Origin: Klugiella xanthotipulae | GTDB lineage: Bacteria > Actinomycetota > Actinomycetes > Actinomycetales > Microbacteriaceae | DNA: 64,000 nucleotides | Direction: 5' to 3' | NCBI RefSeq assembly: GCF_006716695.1 | Contig: NZ_VFPN01000001.1 | Span: forward strand, 310,001 to 374,000 | Shown: in pieces, positions 27,011 through 37,604 of the stretch | Position numbering within the stretch: the first letter of the stretch is position 1 | Layout of the letters: each line of letters opens with the position of its first letter | Made by a program: the position numbers and the translations under genes | The notes under the pieces: model-generated | Database searches by the model: none | What the model saw: only the letters and a program-made list of their open reading frames with translations | What the model was told of the DNA's origin: nothing

Positions 27011-27460
27011 CTATACGCCCGGCTCGTCGTCTTCTACCAGCTCGCGTGGCTTCACATACGGATCTTCGTCACCCGCATACTCGGCCGTGGCAGCCAGCGC
27101 CGCGGCCTCACGGTCTCGCTGGTGCGCGGCCCGCAGTAACTCGTTGATGTGGTCGGCGTTCTCCGGGATGCCGTCCAGAATAAACTCCAGGGTCGGCGTA
27201 AGCCGTGTGGTCATGTTGCGGCCCACCTCGGTGCGCAGCATCCCGGTGGCGGCGGCGAGGGCGGTCGCACTGTCGGTGCGCTCCTCCTCCGTGCCGTACA
27301 CGGTGTAGAAGACGCTCGCGTGCTGAAGATCGCCCGTGACGCGGACATCCGTGATCGTCACAAAACCGAGACGGGGGTCGCGTAGACCCTTCTCTAGACG
27401 CTTGGCGATGATCTGCTGGATGCGCTCGGCCATCCGACTGGCCCGTGGATTCTCTGCCAT
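27011..27460 (-). CDS. rbfA: 30S ribosome-binding factor A
   Basis: RbfA binds immature 30S subunits and helps 16S rRNA 5'-end maturation. The 149-residue protein has the KH-like fold sequence ASRMAERIQQIIAKRLEKGL, then DPRLGFVTITDVRVTGDLQH and LRTEVGRNMTTRLTPTLEF, plus an acidic tail. I chose ATG 27460 (MAENPRASRMAER); the frame is open to 27523 but lies in the intergenic hairpin. It follows infB as usual. Confidence 0.95.
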   Translation of the reverse strand: MAENPRASRMAERIQQIIAKRLEKGLRDPRLGFVTITDVRVTGDLQHASVFYTVYGTEEERTDSATALAAATGMLRTEVGRNMTTRLTPTLEFILDGIPENADHINELLRAAHQRDREAAALAATAEYAGDEDPYVKPRELVEDDEPGV

Positions 27461-27508
27461 GTTCTCTTGTCCTTTCGCTTCCGCACGCCTCCGGCGGTGC
27501 CGGAGACG

Positions 27509-27546
27509 GGTGTGGGCCCGCACCCTCTCGGATTCGGGCCCACACC
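27509..27546 (-). terminator. Hairpin between infB and rbfA
   Basis: A 12-bp perfect stem (27509-27520 with 27535-27546, 14-base loop) starts ten bases past the infB stop. No T-run follows; it may attenuate rather than stop transcription, or protect the message end. Confidence 0.55.
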
Positions 27547-27555
27547 GCCGGGGTA

Positions 27556-30384
27556 CTAGACCCTCAGCTTCTCAATCATTTCGGTGGTTTCGATCTCGTC
27601 ACCCTCCTGGATGTCGTTGAACTTGCCCAGTCCGATACCACACTCGAAGTCCGTGCGGACCTCGGTGACATCGTCCTTGAACCGGCGCAGCGACTCGATG
27701 GCCAGACCGTCGGCGACCACGATACCCTCGCGGATAACGCGCGCCTTGGCATTGCGCGTGATCGTTCCCGAACGCACAATACAGCCGGCGATGTTGCCAA
27801 ACTTGGAGGAACGGAACACCTCGCGGATCTCTGCAACGCCAGACTTGACCTCTTCGTACTCGGGCTTGAGCAGCCCCTTGAGCGAGTTCTCGATGTCTTC
27901 GAGGGCGTTATAGATGACCGAGTAGAAACGCACGTCGACACCCTCACGAGCGGCACGCTCGCGCGCCTTCGTGTCGGGGCGAACGTTGAATCCGAGGATA
28001 ATCGCGTTGTCGATGGTCGCCAGGTTGACGTCCGACTCGGTGATGGCACCCACACCACGGTGGATGATGCGCAGCTGCACGGAATCGTCAATATCAATCT
28101 TGAGCAGCGACTCTTCGAGGGCCTCAACGGCACCCGACACGTCTCCCTTGATGATGAGGTTGAGCGACTCGACCTTGCCCTCTTCGAGAGCACGGGTGAA
28201 GTCTTCCAGGCTAATGCGCTTGCGAGCCTTGGCCAGCAGGGCGTTACGCTCGGCAGCTTCACGCTTCTCGGCGATCTGACGCGCGGTACGGTCCTCCGAT
28301 GTGACGATGAAGGTGTCACCGGCGCGGGGCACCGTTGACAGACCCTGCACCTGCACCGGACGGGAGGGGCCCGCCTCGGCAACAGTCTCACCGTGCTCGT
28401 TGAGCATGGCGCGAACGCGTCCATAGGCGGTTCCCGCCACAATGGCGTCTCCAACCCGCAGCGTTCCCGACTGGATGAGCACGGTTGCCACGGCACCGCG
28501 ACCCTTGTCGAGGTTGGCCTCAATGGCGACACCACGAGCATCCTTGTTGGGGTTAGCCCGCAGGTCAAGGCCGGCATCCGCGGTGAGCAGAACGGCATCA
28601 AGTAACTGCGTGATACCGATGTTTTCGCGGGCAGACACGTCCACGAAGATGACGTCTCCGCCGTACTCTTCAGCCACCAGGTTGTACTCGGTGAGCTGCT
28701 GACGCACCTTGGCCGGGTTGGCCTCGGGCTTGTCAATCTTGTTTACCGCAACCACGATCGGGACACCGGCGGCCTGGGCGTGATTCAGCGCCTCAACCGT
28801 CTGCGGCATGATGCCGTCGTCGGCCGCAACAACCAGAATCGCAATATCCGTCACCTGAGCACCACGGGCACGCATGGCGGTAAACGCCTCGTGACCGGGG
28901 GTATCAATGAAGGTGATCGGGCGGTGCATACCGTCATGCGTCGCGGTGACCTGGTAGGCCCCGATGTGCTGCGTAATACCACCAGCCTCACCCCCACCCA
29001 CGTCGGCGTTGCGGATGGCGTCAAGCAGTCGGGTCTTACCGTGGTCAACGTGACCCATGACCGTCACAACCGGGGGACGGGCCACGAGCACGTCGTCGCC
29101 CTCGTCTTCTAGCTCGGCATCAAGGTCGATATCGAAACCCTCAAGCAGCTCGCGATCCTCATCCTCCGGGGAGACCATCTGGATCTTAAAGCCCAGCTCC
29201 TCACCCAGAATCTGGAAGGTAGCCTCGTCGAGCGACTCGGTTGCCGTTGCCATCTCACCGAGGTGGAAGAGCACGGTCACCAGGTTTCCGGGACTGGCGT
29301 CAATCTTGTCCGCAAAGTCGGCAATGGATGCACCGCGACGCAGTCGGATGATCGTGTCGCCACCACCGCGGGGTACGCTCACCCCACCCAGCGACGGGGC
29401 TTCGCGCAGCTCAAACTCTTGACGCTTCGCCCTCTTCGACTTACGCGACTTGCTCTTGCCGCCGCCGCGGCCGAAAGCACCGGCCGTTCCGCCACCGGGG
29501 CCGCGACCACGGCCGCCACCACCCGTGGGACGTCCGGCGAAACCGCCGGGACGTGCGGGACCACCCGCGGTCGTCGCGGGTGCACCGCCACCGGGGCGCT
29601 GGAAGCCACCCGGGCGGTTCGCTCCACCGGGACGGGGGGCACCGGGGCGACCCGGAGCTCCCGTGCCCGCTCCACCCTGCGGGCGAGCCGCGGGGCGCGG
29701 GATGTTACCGGGGCTGGGCTTGCGACCCATACCCTGCGCCGAAGCAAAGGGGTTGTTTCCGGGACGCGGTCCGCCCGGGCGGCTCTGGCCCATACCCTGC
29801 GCCGAAGCGAAGGGGTTGTTTCCGGGACGCGGCGCACCGGGACGTGCCTGGGGGCGGGGAATAACGGATGCCGGGGTCGGGCCGGAGGGCTTCTTCCCGT
29901 CTGCACCGTCGGCGGGTGCCGCGGAGGCAGCCTCGGCCACGGGGGCAGCTACCGGTGTGGCCGCCTCGGCTACCGGGGCAGCTTCAGCCGCAGCGGCAGA
30001 CGTCTGTGCGGGGGCCTTCGCCGCCGGAGCGGGAGTCGGCGCGGGTGCCGGAATCGGTCCCGGTGTGGGAGCCCCCGGCTTTTTAGCACCGGGCTTGGCT
30101 GTGGGCTTATGTGCCGGGGCAGCGGGTGTTGCCGATCCCGCCGGTGCCGAACCGGACGGCTCAGAACCAGAAGGCTCAGAACCAGATGATGCCGAACCAG
30201 GCGATTCAGACGTTGGTTCCGCGCCGTCAGCGGTGAGGGATGCCCTCAGCTTGCGGGCGACGGGTGGGGCGATACTCGACGACGGCCCCTTCACGAACTC
30301 GCCCATTTCTTTGAGCTTGGCGAGTGCGACCTTGCTATCGACGCCCATTTCGGCGGCGACTTCATGTACGCGTGGGTTTGCCAC
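27556..30384 (-). CDS. infB: Translation initiation factor IF-2
   Basis: GTPase that brings initiator tRNA to the 30S subunit. At 942 residues it has a long N-terminal region (about 430 residues, Pro/Ala/Gly/Arg-rich) typical of actinobacteria, then the G domain with GHVDHGKT (about residue 440), [18 protein letters not shown] and NKID, and domains II-IV ending [20 protein letters not shown]. It starts with an IF2N-type domain ([19 protein letters not shown]). The GTG at 30384 has AGGAG upstream. Direct repeats in the N-terminal coding part are listed separately. Confidence 0.97.
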   Translation of the reverse strand: MANPRVHEVAAEMGVDSKVALAKLKEMGEFVKGPSSSIAPPVARKLRASLTADGAEPTSESPGSASSGSEPSGSEPSGSAPAGSATPAAPAHKPTAKPGAKKPGAPTPGPIPAPAPTPAPAAKAPAQTSAAAAEAAPVAEAATPVAAPVAEAASAAPADGADGKKPSGPTPASVIPRPQARPGAPRPGNNPFASAQGMGQSRPGGPRPGNNPFASAQGMGRKPSPGNIPRPAARPQGGAGTGAPGRPGAPRPGGANRPGGFQRPGGGAPATTAGGPARPGGFAGRPTGGGGRGRGPGGGTAGAFGRGGGKSKSRKSKRAKRQEFELREAPSLGGVSVPRGGGDTIIRLRRGASIADFADKIDASPGNLVTVLFHLGEMATATESLDEATFQILGEELGFKIQMVSPEDEDRELLEGFDIDLDAELEDEGDDVLVARPPVVTVMGHVDHGKTRLLDAIRNADVGGGEAGGITQHIGAYQVTATHDGMHRPITFIDTPGHEAFTAMRARGAQVTDIAILVVAADDGIMPQTVEALNHAQAAGVPIVVAVNKIDKPEANPAKVRQQLTEYNLVAEEYGGDVIFVDVSARENIGITQLLDAVLLTADAGLDLRANPNKDARGVAIEANLDKGRGAVATVLIQSGTLRVGDAIVAGTAYGRVRAMLNEHGETVAEAGPSRPVQVQGLSTVPRAGDTFIVTSEDRTARQIAEKREAAERNALLAKARKRISLEDFTRALEEGKVESLNLIIKGDVSGAVEALEESLLKIDIDDSVQLRIIHRGVGAITESDVNLATIDNAIILGFNVRPDTKARERAAREGVDVRFYSVIYNALEDIENSLKGLLKPEYEEVKSGVAEIREVFRSSKFGNIAGCIVRSGTITRNAKARVIREGIVVADGLAIESLRRFKDDVTEVRTDFECGIGLGKFNDIQEGDEIETTEMIEKLRV
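29726..29832. repeat. 63-bp-period direct repeat in the infB N-terminal region
   Basis: Two 44-bp copies (29726-29769 and 29789-29832) differ at one base and encode the repeated [13 protein letters not shown] peptide. In frame, hence likely a recent internal duplication. Confidence 0.85.
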
Positions 30385-30460
30385 AAATTCTCCTGTCTGG
30401 GTCTTCGCCCGGACAGGCGCAGACCGTTAATTACGGACGGTTCTCATTTCGAGCCGCTCA

Positions 30461-30718
30461 TTAGTTTTCCATTAGCCGTTTCAGCCTGTTCTCTAGTGGT
30501 TGTGTGTCGAGTGGCCCCGACACGCGAAACGCTCGGGCAAAAGCCCGACGCTGTACCGCCGTGTCAAAACACGCACGAGAGGGGTGTAGCCACGCGCCGC
30601 GCCCGGGCAGAACCGCCTTCTCATCAACAGCTACCTGGCTGTTTCGAGAAACGATTCGCAAGAGGACACTTTTTTCAACACGCGAACGGCACCCAATGCA
30701 CGTTCTTACCGGATCCAT
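30461..30718 (-). CDS. ylxR: YlxR family RNA-binding protein
   Basis: An 85-residue basic protein of the DUF448/YlxR family (RTCIGCRSRVEKSVLLRIV, then GRGAWLHPSRACFDTAVQRR) found between nusA and infB in many Gram-positive bacteria. Members bind RNA and have been linked to RNase P in Bacillus. The order nusA-ylxR-infB-rbfA is intact here. The ATG at 30718 has GGGAG nine bases upstream. Confidence 0.92.
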   Translation of the reverse strand: MDPVRTCIGCRSRVEKSVLLRIVSRNSQVAVDEKAVLPGRGAWLHPSRACFDTAVQRRAFARAFRVSGPLDTQPLENRLKRLMEN

Positions 30719-30782
30719 CCTACCATTCTCCCACCATCCGCGCGGTCCGGCATCCCGAGACCACGCGACGGCCGGTTGTGTG

Positions 30783-31778
30783 TTAGGCGTCCATCACCGA
30801 ATCGGGCTGAATATCGATCTTGGCCCCCGTAAGCTTCGCCGCCAAACGGGCGTTCTGCCCTTCTTTGCCAATCGCGAGCGAGAGTTGAAAATCGGGAACG
30901 AGAGCGCGCACCTGTTTATTAGCCATGTCGATGACAAACGCGCTCGTCACCTTGGCAGGTGACAGGGCATTGGCGACAAACGTGGGTAGATCGGCCGAGT
31001 AATCGACGATGTCGATCTTCTCGCCGTTGAGCTCGGCAGTCACGGCACGCACGCGCTGTCCCAACTCACCGATACAGGCACCCTTCGCGTTGATGCTGGG
31101 ATCGGTAGCCTTGACGGCCAGCTTGGTGCGGTGTCCCGCCTCGCGGGCGAGCGAGACAATCTCAACGACACCGCTGGAAATCTCGGGAACCTCCAGGGCA
31201 AAGAGCTTGCGTACCAGGCCAGGGTGGGTGCGGGACACCATCACCTGGGGGCCTTTTGTCCCCTTGGAAACGCTCGTCACGTAGACTCGGATGCGTGACC
31301 CGTGCGAGTATTCCTCACCGGCCACCTGCTCCTCAGGGGGCAGGATAGCCTCCACCGTGCCCAGATCGACGTGTACCATGCGGGGATTCGGACCCTGCTG
31401 GATCACCCCCGCAACGATGTCGCCCTCTTTGTTGCGGAACTCGCCGAGCACCGCATCGTCCTGGATATCCCGCAGACGCTGGTTAATAACCTGCTTTGCG
31501 GCGAAAGCGGCGATGCGCCCAAACTCGTCGGTGGACTCCTCCACCTCGCCCACAACGTTGCCGTCTTCGTCCCGTTCGGGGACCAGCACGGCCAGGTGGC
31601 CCGTTTTCTGATCAAGCACCACCCGAGCCGAGGTCACCGCCTCGGCTCGCACCTCTGCCTCGTTGACGTGCTTGAGGTAAGCCGTTTGGATCGCCTGTTC
31701 GATGATCTGGACCAGTTCCGCAAAGGGAATTTCCTTCTCGCGTTCCATCATTCGCAAGACGGTGAGATCGATTTCCAC
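30783..31778 (-). CDS. nusA: Transcription termination/antitermination factor NusA
   Basis: Binds RNA polymerase and nascent RNA to modulate pausing, termination and antitermination. The 331 residues hold the NTD (VEIDLTVLRMMEREKEIPF), an S1 domain (GDIVAGVIQQGP, about 100-170) and two KH domains (GELGQRVRAVTAEL and GKEGQNARLAAKLTGAKIDI). It lacks the acidic C-terminal repeats of proteobacterial NusA, as usual for actinobacteria. AGGAGG stands eight bases before the GTG. rimP, which normally precedes nusA, is absent: the 147-base gap to proS holds no gene. Confidence 0.96.
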   Translation of the reverse strand: MEIDLTVLRMMEREKEIPFAELVQIIEQAIQTAYLKHVNEAEVRAEAVTSARVVLDQKTGHLAVLVPERDEDGNVVGEVEESTDEFGRIAAFAAKQVINQRLRDIQDDAVLGEFRNKEGDIVAGVIQQGPNPRMVHVDLGTVEAILPPEEQVAGEEYSHGSRIRVYVTSVSKGTKGPQVMVSRTHPGLVRKLFALEVPEISSGVVEIVSLAREAGHRTKLAVKATDPSINAKGACIGELGQRVRAVTAELNGEKIDIVDYSADLPTFVANALSPAKVTSAFVIDMANKQVRALVPDFQLSLAIGKEGQNARLAAKLTGAKIDIQPDSVMDA

Positions 31779-31925
31779 AGTCGGCCTCCTCTATTCAATT
31801 CAGTATTTTGTGCGCGTAAGCGCGCATGTCTTCATCTACGGTACCCGATATCTCGGGGTCGAAACACCAGGGACGGCACCGGCCCCCGCTGAGCGGCCGA
31901 CACCATCCGTTGGTAGCGTCTGCGC

Positions 31926-33692
31926 TTAGACGGTGAGTGCCGCCGAAAGATCGCCCAGGGCAACTCTGGTTCGCTCACCGCTACGACGATCCCACAACTC
32001 GACAAAGCCCTCGCTCGCATCGCGACCCACGATCACGATTGTCGGGACGCCGATCAGCTCAGCATCGCCAAACTTTACACCGGGCGAAACCTTGGCGCGG
32101 TCATCAAAAAGAACCTCAAACCCGTTCTCGTCTAGATCGGCGACAACCGTCTCGGCAACCGATATGACGGCCGGATCCTTGCCCGTCGCCACGACGTGAA
32201 TATCGAACGGAGCGACCGTCTTCGGCCAGATCAGGCCGCGGGCATCGTTATTGAGCTCCGCAATGATTGCGAGGATGCGCGTAATGCCGATGCCATACGA
32301 GCCCATCGTCACCGTCACCAGTTTGCCGTTCTCGTCGAGCACGCGGAGGCCCAGGGCATCCGCATATTTACGACCCAGCTGGAAGACGTGACCAATCTCC
32401 ATCCCGCGGGCCAGCTCAACCGGGCCGGAGCCGTCGGGGGCGGGGTCGCCGGGCTGGACATCTGCCACCTCAACGGTGCCATCGGCCACGAAGTCACGTC
32501 CGGCAACAAGACCAAACACGTGGTGACCGGGGGTATTCGCCCCCGTAATCCACACGGTACCGTCGGCTACGCGCGGGTCAAGCACATAGCGGATGCCCGT
32601 GGCCGACTCTTCACCCAGCACGGCCCCCTCGGACGACCAGGGGCCAATATACCCCTTCACCAACGCAGGGTACTTGACAAAGTCCTCGTCGGTGGCCGCG
32701 ACCACCTCGGCCGGTTGGAAAGCCACCTCGGCGCGCTTGGGGTCAACCTCGCGGTCTCCGGGCACGCCAACCACCACAATCTCGCGCGTACCATCGGGGT
32801 GAAGCAGGGCCAAAACCACGTTCTTCAACGTGTCCGCCGCGGTCCACTCGCGACCGTCGGTGCGCATATGCACCTCATTGGCCCGATTAACCAGAGTCTG
32901 GATCGTGGGGGTGTCCGGCGTCGCCAAGACCTCGGCGGGGGCGAGCCCCTCGTAGGAACGCGCCGCAGGGGCGGCTGTCGTGAACGCCTCTACGTTAGCC
33001 GCGTACCCGCCGCTTGAGCGCACGAAGGTGTCCTCGCCAACCGGGGTCGGGTGCAGAAACTCCTCGCTCTTGGAGCCGCCCATCGCGCCAGCATCCGCCT
33101 GCACAATCACGTATTCGAGGCCAAGCCGGGTAAAGATGCGCTCGTAGGCGTCACGCTGCGCCTGATAGCTGGCATCAAGCCCGGCATCGGTGTAGTCGAA
33201 CGAGTATGCATCCTTCATCGTGAATTCGCGACCGCGCAGCAGACCGGCACGGGGACGAGCCTCATCACGATACTTATCCTGGATCTGGAAAATCGACAGG
33301 GGCAGGTCTTTGTACGAGTTGTACAGATCTTTCACCAGCAGAGTGAAGACCTCCTCGTGGGTGGGGGCCAACAGCATGTCGGCACCCTTACGGTCCTTCA
33401 ACCGAAAGAGTCCCTCACCATACTCATCCCAGCGGCCCGTAACCTCATAGGGTTCACGGGGTAACAAGGCCGGAAAGTGCACCTCGTGGGCCCCTGCGGA
33501 GGCCATCTCTTCCCGCACGATACGCTCAATTCGCTCCTTGACCCGCAGGCCAATCGGCAACCAGGCAAAAACGCCGGGGGCCTGACGGCGGATGTAGCCG
33601 GCTCGCACCAAAAGCTTGTGACCGATCACCTCCGCATCGGAGGGATCTTCACGAAGGGTACGGAGGAAATAGTTACTGAGGCGTGTTGGCAC
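31926..33692 (-). CDS. proS: Prolyl-tRNA synthetase (bacterial type with editing domain)
   Basis: Charges tRNA-Pro. The 588-residue protein is the long bacterial form: [20 protein letters not shown] near the N terminus, class II motif 2 region ([20 protein letters not shown] and [20 protein letters not shown]), an inserted editing domain at about residues 225-390, and a C-terminal anticodon-binding domain. The GTG at 33692 follows TAGCAT by six bases. Upstream of nusA on the same strand. Confidence 0.96.
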   Translation of the reverse strand: MPTRLSNYFLRTLREDPSDAEVIGHKLLVRAGYIRRQAPGVFAWLPIGLRVKERIERIVREEMASAGAHEVHFPALLPREPYEVTGRWDEYGEGLFRLKDRKGADMLLAPTHEEVFTLLVKDLYNSYKDLPLSIFQIQDKYRDEARPRAGLLRGREFTMKDAYSFDYTDAGLDASYQAQRDAYERIFTRLGLEYVIVQADAGAMGGSKSEEFLHPTPVGEDTFVRSSGGYAANVEAFTTAAPAARSYEGLAPAEVLATPDTPTIQTLVNRANEVHMRTDGREWTAADTLKNVVLALLHPDGTREIVVVGVPGDREVDPKRAEVAFQPAEVVAATDEDFVKYPALVKGYIGPWSSEGAVLGEESATGIRYVLDPRVADGTVWITGANTPGHHVFGLVAGRDFVADGTVEVADVQPGDPAPDGSGPVELARGMEIGHVFQLGRKYADALGLRVLDENGKLVTVTMGSYGIGITRILAIIAELNNDARGLIWPKTVAPFDIHVVATGKDPAVISVAETVVADLDENGFEVLFDDRAKVSPGVKFGDAELIGVPTIVIVGRDASEGFVELWDRRSGERTRVALGDLSAALTV

Positions 33693-33704
33693 CCCACCAT
33701 GCTA
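33693..33704 (-). promoter_or_regulatory. Candidate -10 (TAGCAT) for proS
   Basis: TAGCAT on the minus strand (33699-33704), six bases before GTG 33692. The same hexamer and spacing occur at the M50 protease gene. Confidence 0.5.
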
Positions 33705-33725
33705 CCGGCTGGAGAGGGGAACGGA

Positions 33726-33756
33726 GGATGCTCGCCACACGCGGCGGCGAGCATCC
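33726..33756 (-). terminator. Hairpin at the end of the kinase/FHA/MoxR operon
   Basis: An 11-bp perfect stem (GGATGCTCGCC at 33726-33736 with 33746-33756, 9-base loop) lies 22 bases past the last gene of the operon. No T-run follows. Confidence 0.7.
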
Positions 33757-33777
33757 CGATTCCTACGAGGGCACAGG

Positions 33778-36141
33778 TTAGTCCAGGTCATCCTCGTCCG
33801 GCTCCCGCCGCTCAATTCGAACCGCCACCGCCCGGGTGGCTCGGGCCCAGCCCAGCGAACGCAGTGACAGCGCCGACTTCCACTTCTGGCGACGGGTCAT
33901 CGTATCGCTCCAGTTTTTACGCAGATCGGTCACCTCCGTCCAGTAGTGATCGACAGACTCGGGAACGACCGGCTCCGGGCTGAAAACCATCCGATCAGCA
34001 CCGTAGGCGAGCGCCAAGATACGCGGCTCATCCAGACTCTCGGCGTACTCAACTCGCGTCTGGGTTCCCACGCTGTCGGCACCGTGGTCGATTGCGAGAT
34101 CAACCACCTCACGCCATCCCCCGGTCACCCGGTCGAGTGGCTCTAGCGCCTGGTAGCGACGACGACGACGGAAAAGCTTAGCGAGCAGGATAATGGCAAA
34201 TGGTGCCACGATCACCCCGATAACCAGCACCACCCAGCCCGCCACGGCGAGGATGCCCAGCAGGATACCCACCCACTCGGGTGCATCCGGGTCGGGATCA
34301 CGCATCTCACCCTCCGGTCGATACGGCACGATAGCCTCGTCGCTCTCGGGGGGCGGGGGTGGCGGCACGCTCAGCGGTTGCGAGACTTTCTCCAGATCCT
34401 TCGGCTTCTCCTCGGGGATTTTACGCCACTCGGGGGTCGCATCAACCGCAACCCACCCGTGCTCACGGGTGTTAATCTCGGTCCAGGCCGTGACATTGGA
34501 GCCACGGACGGTCTCCCCCTCGGCGTTTGGCAGGAAACCGAAGACCACCCGCGAAGGGTACCCTAGCTCCTGCGCGAGCAGCGACATCGCTACGGCGTAC
34601 TGCTCCGCGTCTCCCAAGAGCAGGGGCTCATCCAAAAACTGCACGATGCGGTCGAGCGCGTGGCCCGGACGACTGTAAATCTCATTGGTGCCTCCGTGGC
34701 TGATATACCCCTCGCGCAACTGAGCGAGCACTGCGGACAGTTTCTGCCCCGGGGTATCCTCCCCAGCCGACCAATCCTTCACGGTTGAGCCGATCACCGA
34801 GGGCATCTCATCGAGAGTCTCGATACGGGCACCGCCCGGTGTCACCTTGGCCAGCTCCACCTCGCTCAGGATATCCGGCACGACGGCATTGAGAGTGTAA
34901 CTATCGCCCTCCTTCAGACCCGAGGTGACAACCGCGGTGCCGCCCGAAGCGTTGTAGAAGAACGACTCGTTCAGGGCTGCGGCGCGGCTGCCCGCGAACG
35001 TAACCTCGCTGAGCCAGCCCACCGTGGGCATCCATACGCCGCGATACCCCGCGATCGTAATCGTCACGCTCGCTTCCTCGCCCTCCCGAGCGCTCTCGTC
35101 AACGCGGAACGGCACCCGGGAAAAATCACTCGCCTCCGTCTCCGCGGTGGGGCTACCCACCCGGTAGAGAACACCGTCGTAATAGTCGAGGGTGGCAATT
35201 CGAATGCGCCCCTCGGCGGGTAGCCCTTTTACGGTGAACAGCGGCTCGTTGATGACCTCGTCGCTCAGATAGCTGCGAAATGATGATAGCGGGCTGGCGT
35301 AATCACGCGGATTAAAGGGAGGCTGAATGCTGTCGCGCAGAACCTGCCGTGCGGTGGCGGGCGCGACCAGGTGCACACCGACCCCGGCGACCGAGCCGCC
35401 CACGAGCAAAACAAGCCCGGCGACCAGCGCCGCCCGAATCCGGGGCCATACGGCAGATGCGGCCACCACGAGCGAGTTCTCATCGCTCGTAACGACGGCC
35501 GTCGCAACGTCGTGGCGACGGCGGGCGCGCCACAGCATCCAGGACACCACCAGGGCGATACAAGCAAAACTCTGGCCCGCGAGCCACCAGGAGGGGTCAA
35601 TACCGTCAACCGGCGCGTGCACATTGGACACACCAAAAACAATCCCAAATGCATACACCGCGAGCGGACCGAGCACACCAGCCGCGGCAAACCGCCGCGA
35701 GCGCAAGACCGCGCTGAGCCCCAGAACCGTACCCAGCAGTAGCACCACAAACGCGGGCACCATGAGACCCTGGTAGGTGCCAACAGGCGCATCCACCGTC
35801 AGGAGGCGTTTCCAGCCCAGACCGGTGCCCAGCACCAGCTCGCGCAACCCGCTCAGGCTGGGGAGGTACGTGGCAACCGCATACGTCGGCACGGCCATCC
35901 CGCCGCCCACGACGGCGTAAACGAGTGCGGCGAGCAGGGGGGTGAGCCAGGTGGGAAGCTTGGTCAGAGCGCCCAGCAGCGCGATACCCGCGCCCAGAGT
36001 GATCGTGACGGCGGCCAGGACAAAAATGTGGACCTGCTGGTAGATGGGCCAGAGACTCACCGCAGCCAGCAGCATCAGGGCGACAAAAAAGAGGGTGTTC
36101 GCGACCACGTCTCGGCGCTGCAGAACGTGCGGCTTTTTCAC
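33778..36141 (-). CDS. TgpA-like membrane protein with transglutaminase-fold domain lacking catalytic Cys and His
   Basis: The 787-residue protein has several N-terminal membrane helices (residues 15-265), an extracytoplasmic part (about 270-620) with a transglutaminase-like domain, a further helix at about 635-660 and a basic cytoplasmic tail. The catalytic triad positions read GDAEQYA (Ala512 where Cys is expected), VTAWTEI (Thr551 where His is expected) and VAVDATPEW (Asp567 kept). So it is probably not an active transglutaminase or protease. It is the last gene of the operon, its GTG overlapping the DUF58 stop (GTGA). It corresponds to the tgm gene of the bifidobacterial PFNA cluster. Confidence 0.85.
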   Translation of the reverse strand: MKKPHVLQRRDVVANTLFFVALMLLAAVSLWPIYQQVHIFVLAAVTITLGAGIALLGALTKLPTWLTPLLAALVYAVVGGGMAVPTYAVATYLPSLSGLRELVLGTGLGWKRLLTVDAPVGTYQGLMVPAFVVLLLGTVLGLSAVLRSRRFAAAGVLGPLAVYAFGIVFGVSNVHAPVDGIDPSWWLAGQSFACIALVVSWMLWRARRRHDVATAVVTSDENSLVVAASAVWPRIRAALVAGLVLLVGGSVAGVGVHLVAPATARQVLRDSIQPPFNPRDYASPLSSFRSYLSDEVINEPLFTVKGLPAEGRIRIATLDYYDGVLYRVGSPTAETEASDFSRVPFRVDESAREGEEASVTITIAGYRGVWMPTVGWLSEVTFAGSRAAALNESFFYNASGGTAVVTSGLKEGDSYTLNAVVPDILSEVELAKVTPGGARIETLDEMPSVIGSTVKDWSAGEDTPGQKLSAVLAQLREGYISHGGTNEIYSRPGHALDRIVQFLDEPLLLGDAEQYAVAMSLLAQELGYPSRVVFGFLPNAEGETVRGSNVTAWTEINTREHGWVAVDATPEWRKIPEEKPKDLEKVSQPLSVPPPPPPESDEAIVPYRPEGEMRDPDPDAPEWVGILLGILAVAGWVVLVIGVIVAPFAIILLAKLFRRRRRYQALEPLDRVTGGWREVVDLAIDHGADSVGTQTRVEYAESLDEPRILALAYGADRMVFSPEPVVPESVDHYWTEVTDLRKNWSDTMTRRQKWKSALSLRSLGWARATRAVAVRIERREPDEDDLD

Positions 36142-37604
36142 AGTGTGGCCGCCTTACTCAGGGCCCGCTTAAGATCGTCGAGATAACCCACCATGAGGAC
36201 GGTCAGGCCGTCAATACGCCGCATACTGGGCACGATACCCGGGTTGCAGACCACCGCAACCACCTCGGTATCGGGGCTAAACGCGAGCGAGGCGGCACGA
36301 ATCTGGGTTGATGTGGGCAGCGAGCCAAAAACGAGAAAAGCCACCGAGATACCGGTAATCGAATCGGCGCACACCCGACTCAGGATGTTCAAACTAATAG
36401 CTCGTGGCGTGTGCGATACACCCGACAGTTCGTCGAGGAGACGCGAGGGCGTACTCACCCGCAGCTGTCGTGCGGCCGGAGTAGCCGCCGCTGTGTACTC
36501 GGGGAGCTCAACGGAAATAGCCACATTGGTGTCGCGCCCGTCACGAATCGCGCGAATACCCACCGAACCGGTAACGCTCACAGCCAGTTCGAACTCTTCC
36601 TCGCTGTAGTAGTCGTTGCTGCACGTGCTCAACGCGATGAGCAACTGGCTGCGGCGCGTTTGCTCAAACTGACGAACCATCATCTGACCCGTGCGGGCCG
36701 TGCTCTTCCAGTGGATGTGGCGGCGATCATCCCCTGCGGTGTACTCCCGCAGGGCGTGGAAGGAGACGTCGCTATTCGTGAGATCCCGCGTGGGGTTTCC
36801 CTCCAGATCGCGAATCAACCCGGTGTTGGTGCTGGGAATCGAGGTGGTCAGGGGGTGGATGAACAGTTGCAGCCCCGTGGTCCACACCAGTTCACGGCGC
36901 AGCAACAGCAGGGGATCAGCACGCACTGAGCGCACCGGACCCACCGTGATGATGGATCGTTTGAGGGTCGGTACGATGAACTCGCCCCGAAAACTGTTCC
37001 CCGCGGCGAGGCTCGGCAGGTGAAACTCGGCGAGCCCCACCCCGACGGGAACCTCGATGGTCTCGGGAAAAAGCCGGCGGCGCGTCGGATTGGTCACCGT
37101 GAGTGACCCCGGAGCCTGCTCCCCCACCATCACCCGTGGACTCACCATCGCAAGGTCAACCGAATAGATACTGCGGCCAAACATGAAGAAAAGCGCGATG
37201 GCATAGAAAACCACGGCGGCATATCCCACAAATATGGCCTCAAGCCAACCCCAGGCATAGCCACAGGTCAAACCGAAAACAGCGGTGGCAATCATCGACC
37301 AGCCCAACCCGGTTACGGTCGATCCCAGCCACGCGCCCAGCCGACGAAGGCGACGATTCAGCTTGCGCCACATCCGGCGAAGAATGCGCGCGGCGACAGC
37401 CCGGAAGCCCGTCTCCGGGACGTTCAGGTGGGTGGAGGTTCCGGCGTATCCGGTCTCGACGTAGCTGGATGCTCCACTGCGCAGCGTCGATGCGCGCTGG
37501 GCCGCCTTCAGCCGCTCCTTACGAAGGGCGCGTCGTGCAAACGGTGAAGTACCGGCTTTCACCCCCGAACGAGCCTCGGCTCGCTGTGATGGCTGTTTAC
37601 TCAC
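36138..37604 (-). CDS. DUF58 membrane protein (first copy)
   Basis: The 488-residue protein has a basic cytoplasmic N terminus (1-95), two membrane helices (about 100-145), and the DUF58 domain with the motif REYTAGDDRRHIHWKSTART at about residues 289-308. DUF58 proteins almost always accompany MoxR ATPases and have a vWA-like fold; the molecular role is unsettled. Its GTG overlaps the moxR stop and its stop overlaps the next gene, both GTGA junctions. The second DUF58 protein (55585) is shorter and lacks the helices. Confidence 0.9.
   Translation of the reverse strand: MSKQPSQRAEARSGVKAGTSPFARRALRKERLKAAQRASTLRSGASSYVETGYAGTSTHLNVPETGFRAVAARILRRMWRKLNRRLRRLGAWLGSTVTGLGWSMIATAVFGLTCGYAWGWLEAIFVGYAAVVFYAIALFFMFGRSIYSVDLAMVSPRVMVGEQAPGSLTVTNPTRRRLFPETIEVPVGVGLAEFHLPSLAAGNSFRGEFIVPTLKRSIITVGPVRSVRADPLLLLRRELVWTTGLQLFIHPLTTSIPSTNTGLIRDLEGNPTRDLTNSDVSFHALREYTAGDDRRHIHWKSTARTGQMMVRQFEQTRRSQLLIALSTCSNDYYSEEEFELAVSVTGSVGIRAIRDGRDTNVAISVELPEYTAAATPAARQLRVSTPSRLLDELSGVSHTPRAISLNILSRVCADSITGISVAFLVFGSLPTSTQIRAASLAFSPDTEVVAVVCNPGIVPSMRRIDGLTVLMVGYLDDLKRALSKAATL

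Noticed and set aside
29263-30430. Long plus-strand open frames opposite infB (Gly/Arg/Pro-rich)
   Set aside because: They are antisense to the repetitive Pro/Ala/Gly-rich infB 5' region, whose composition removes stop codons in other frames. No family similarity or start signals.
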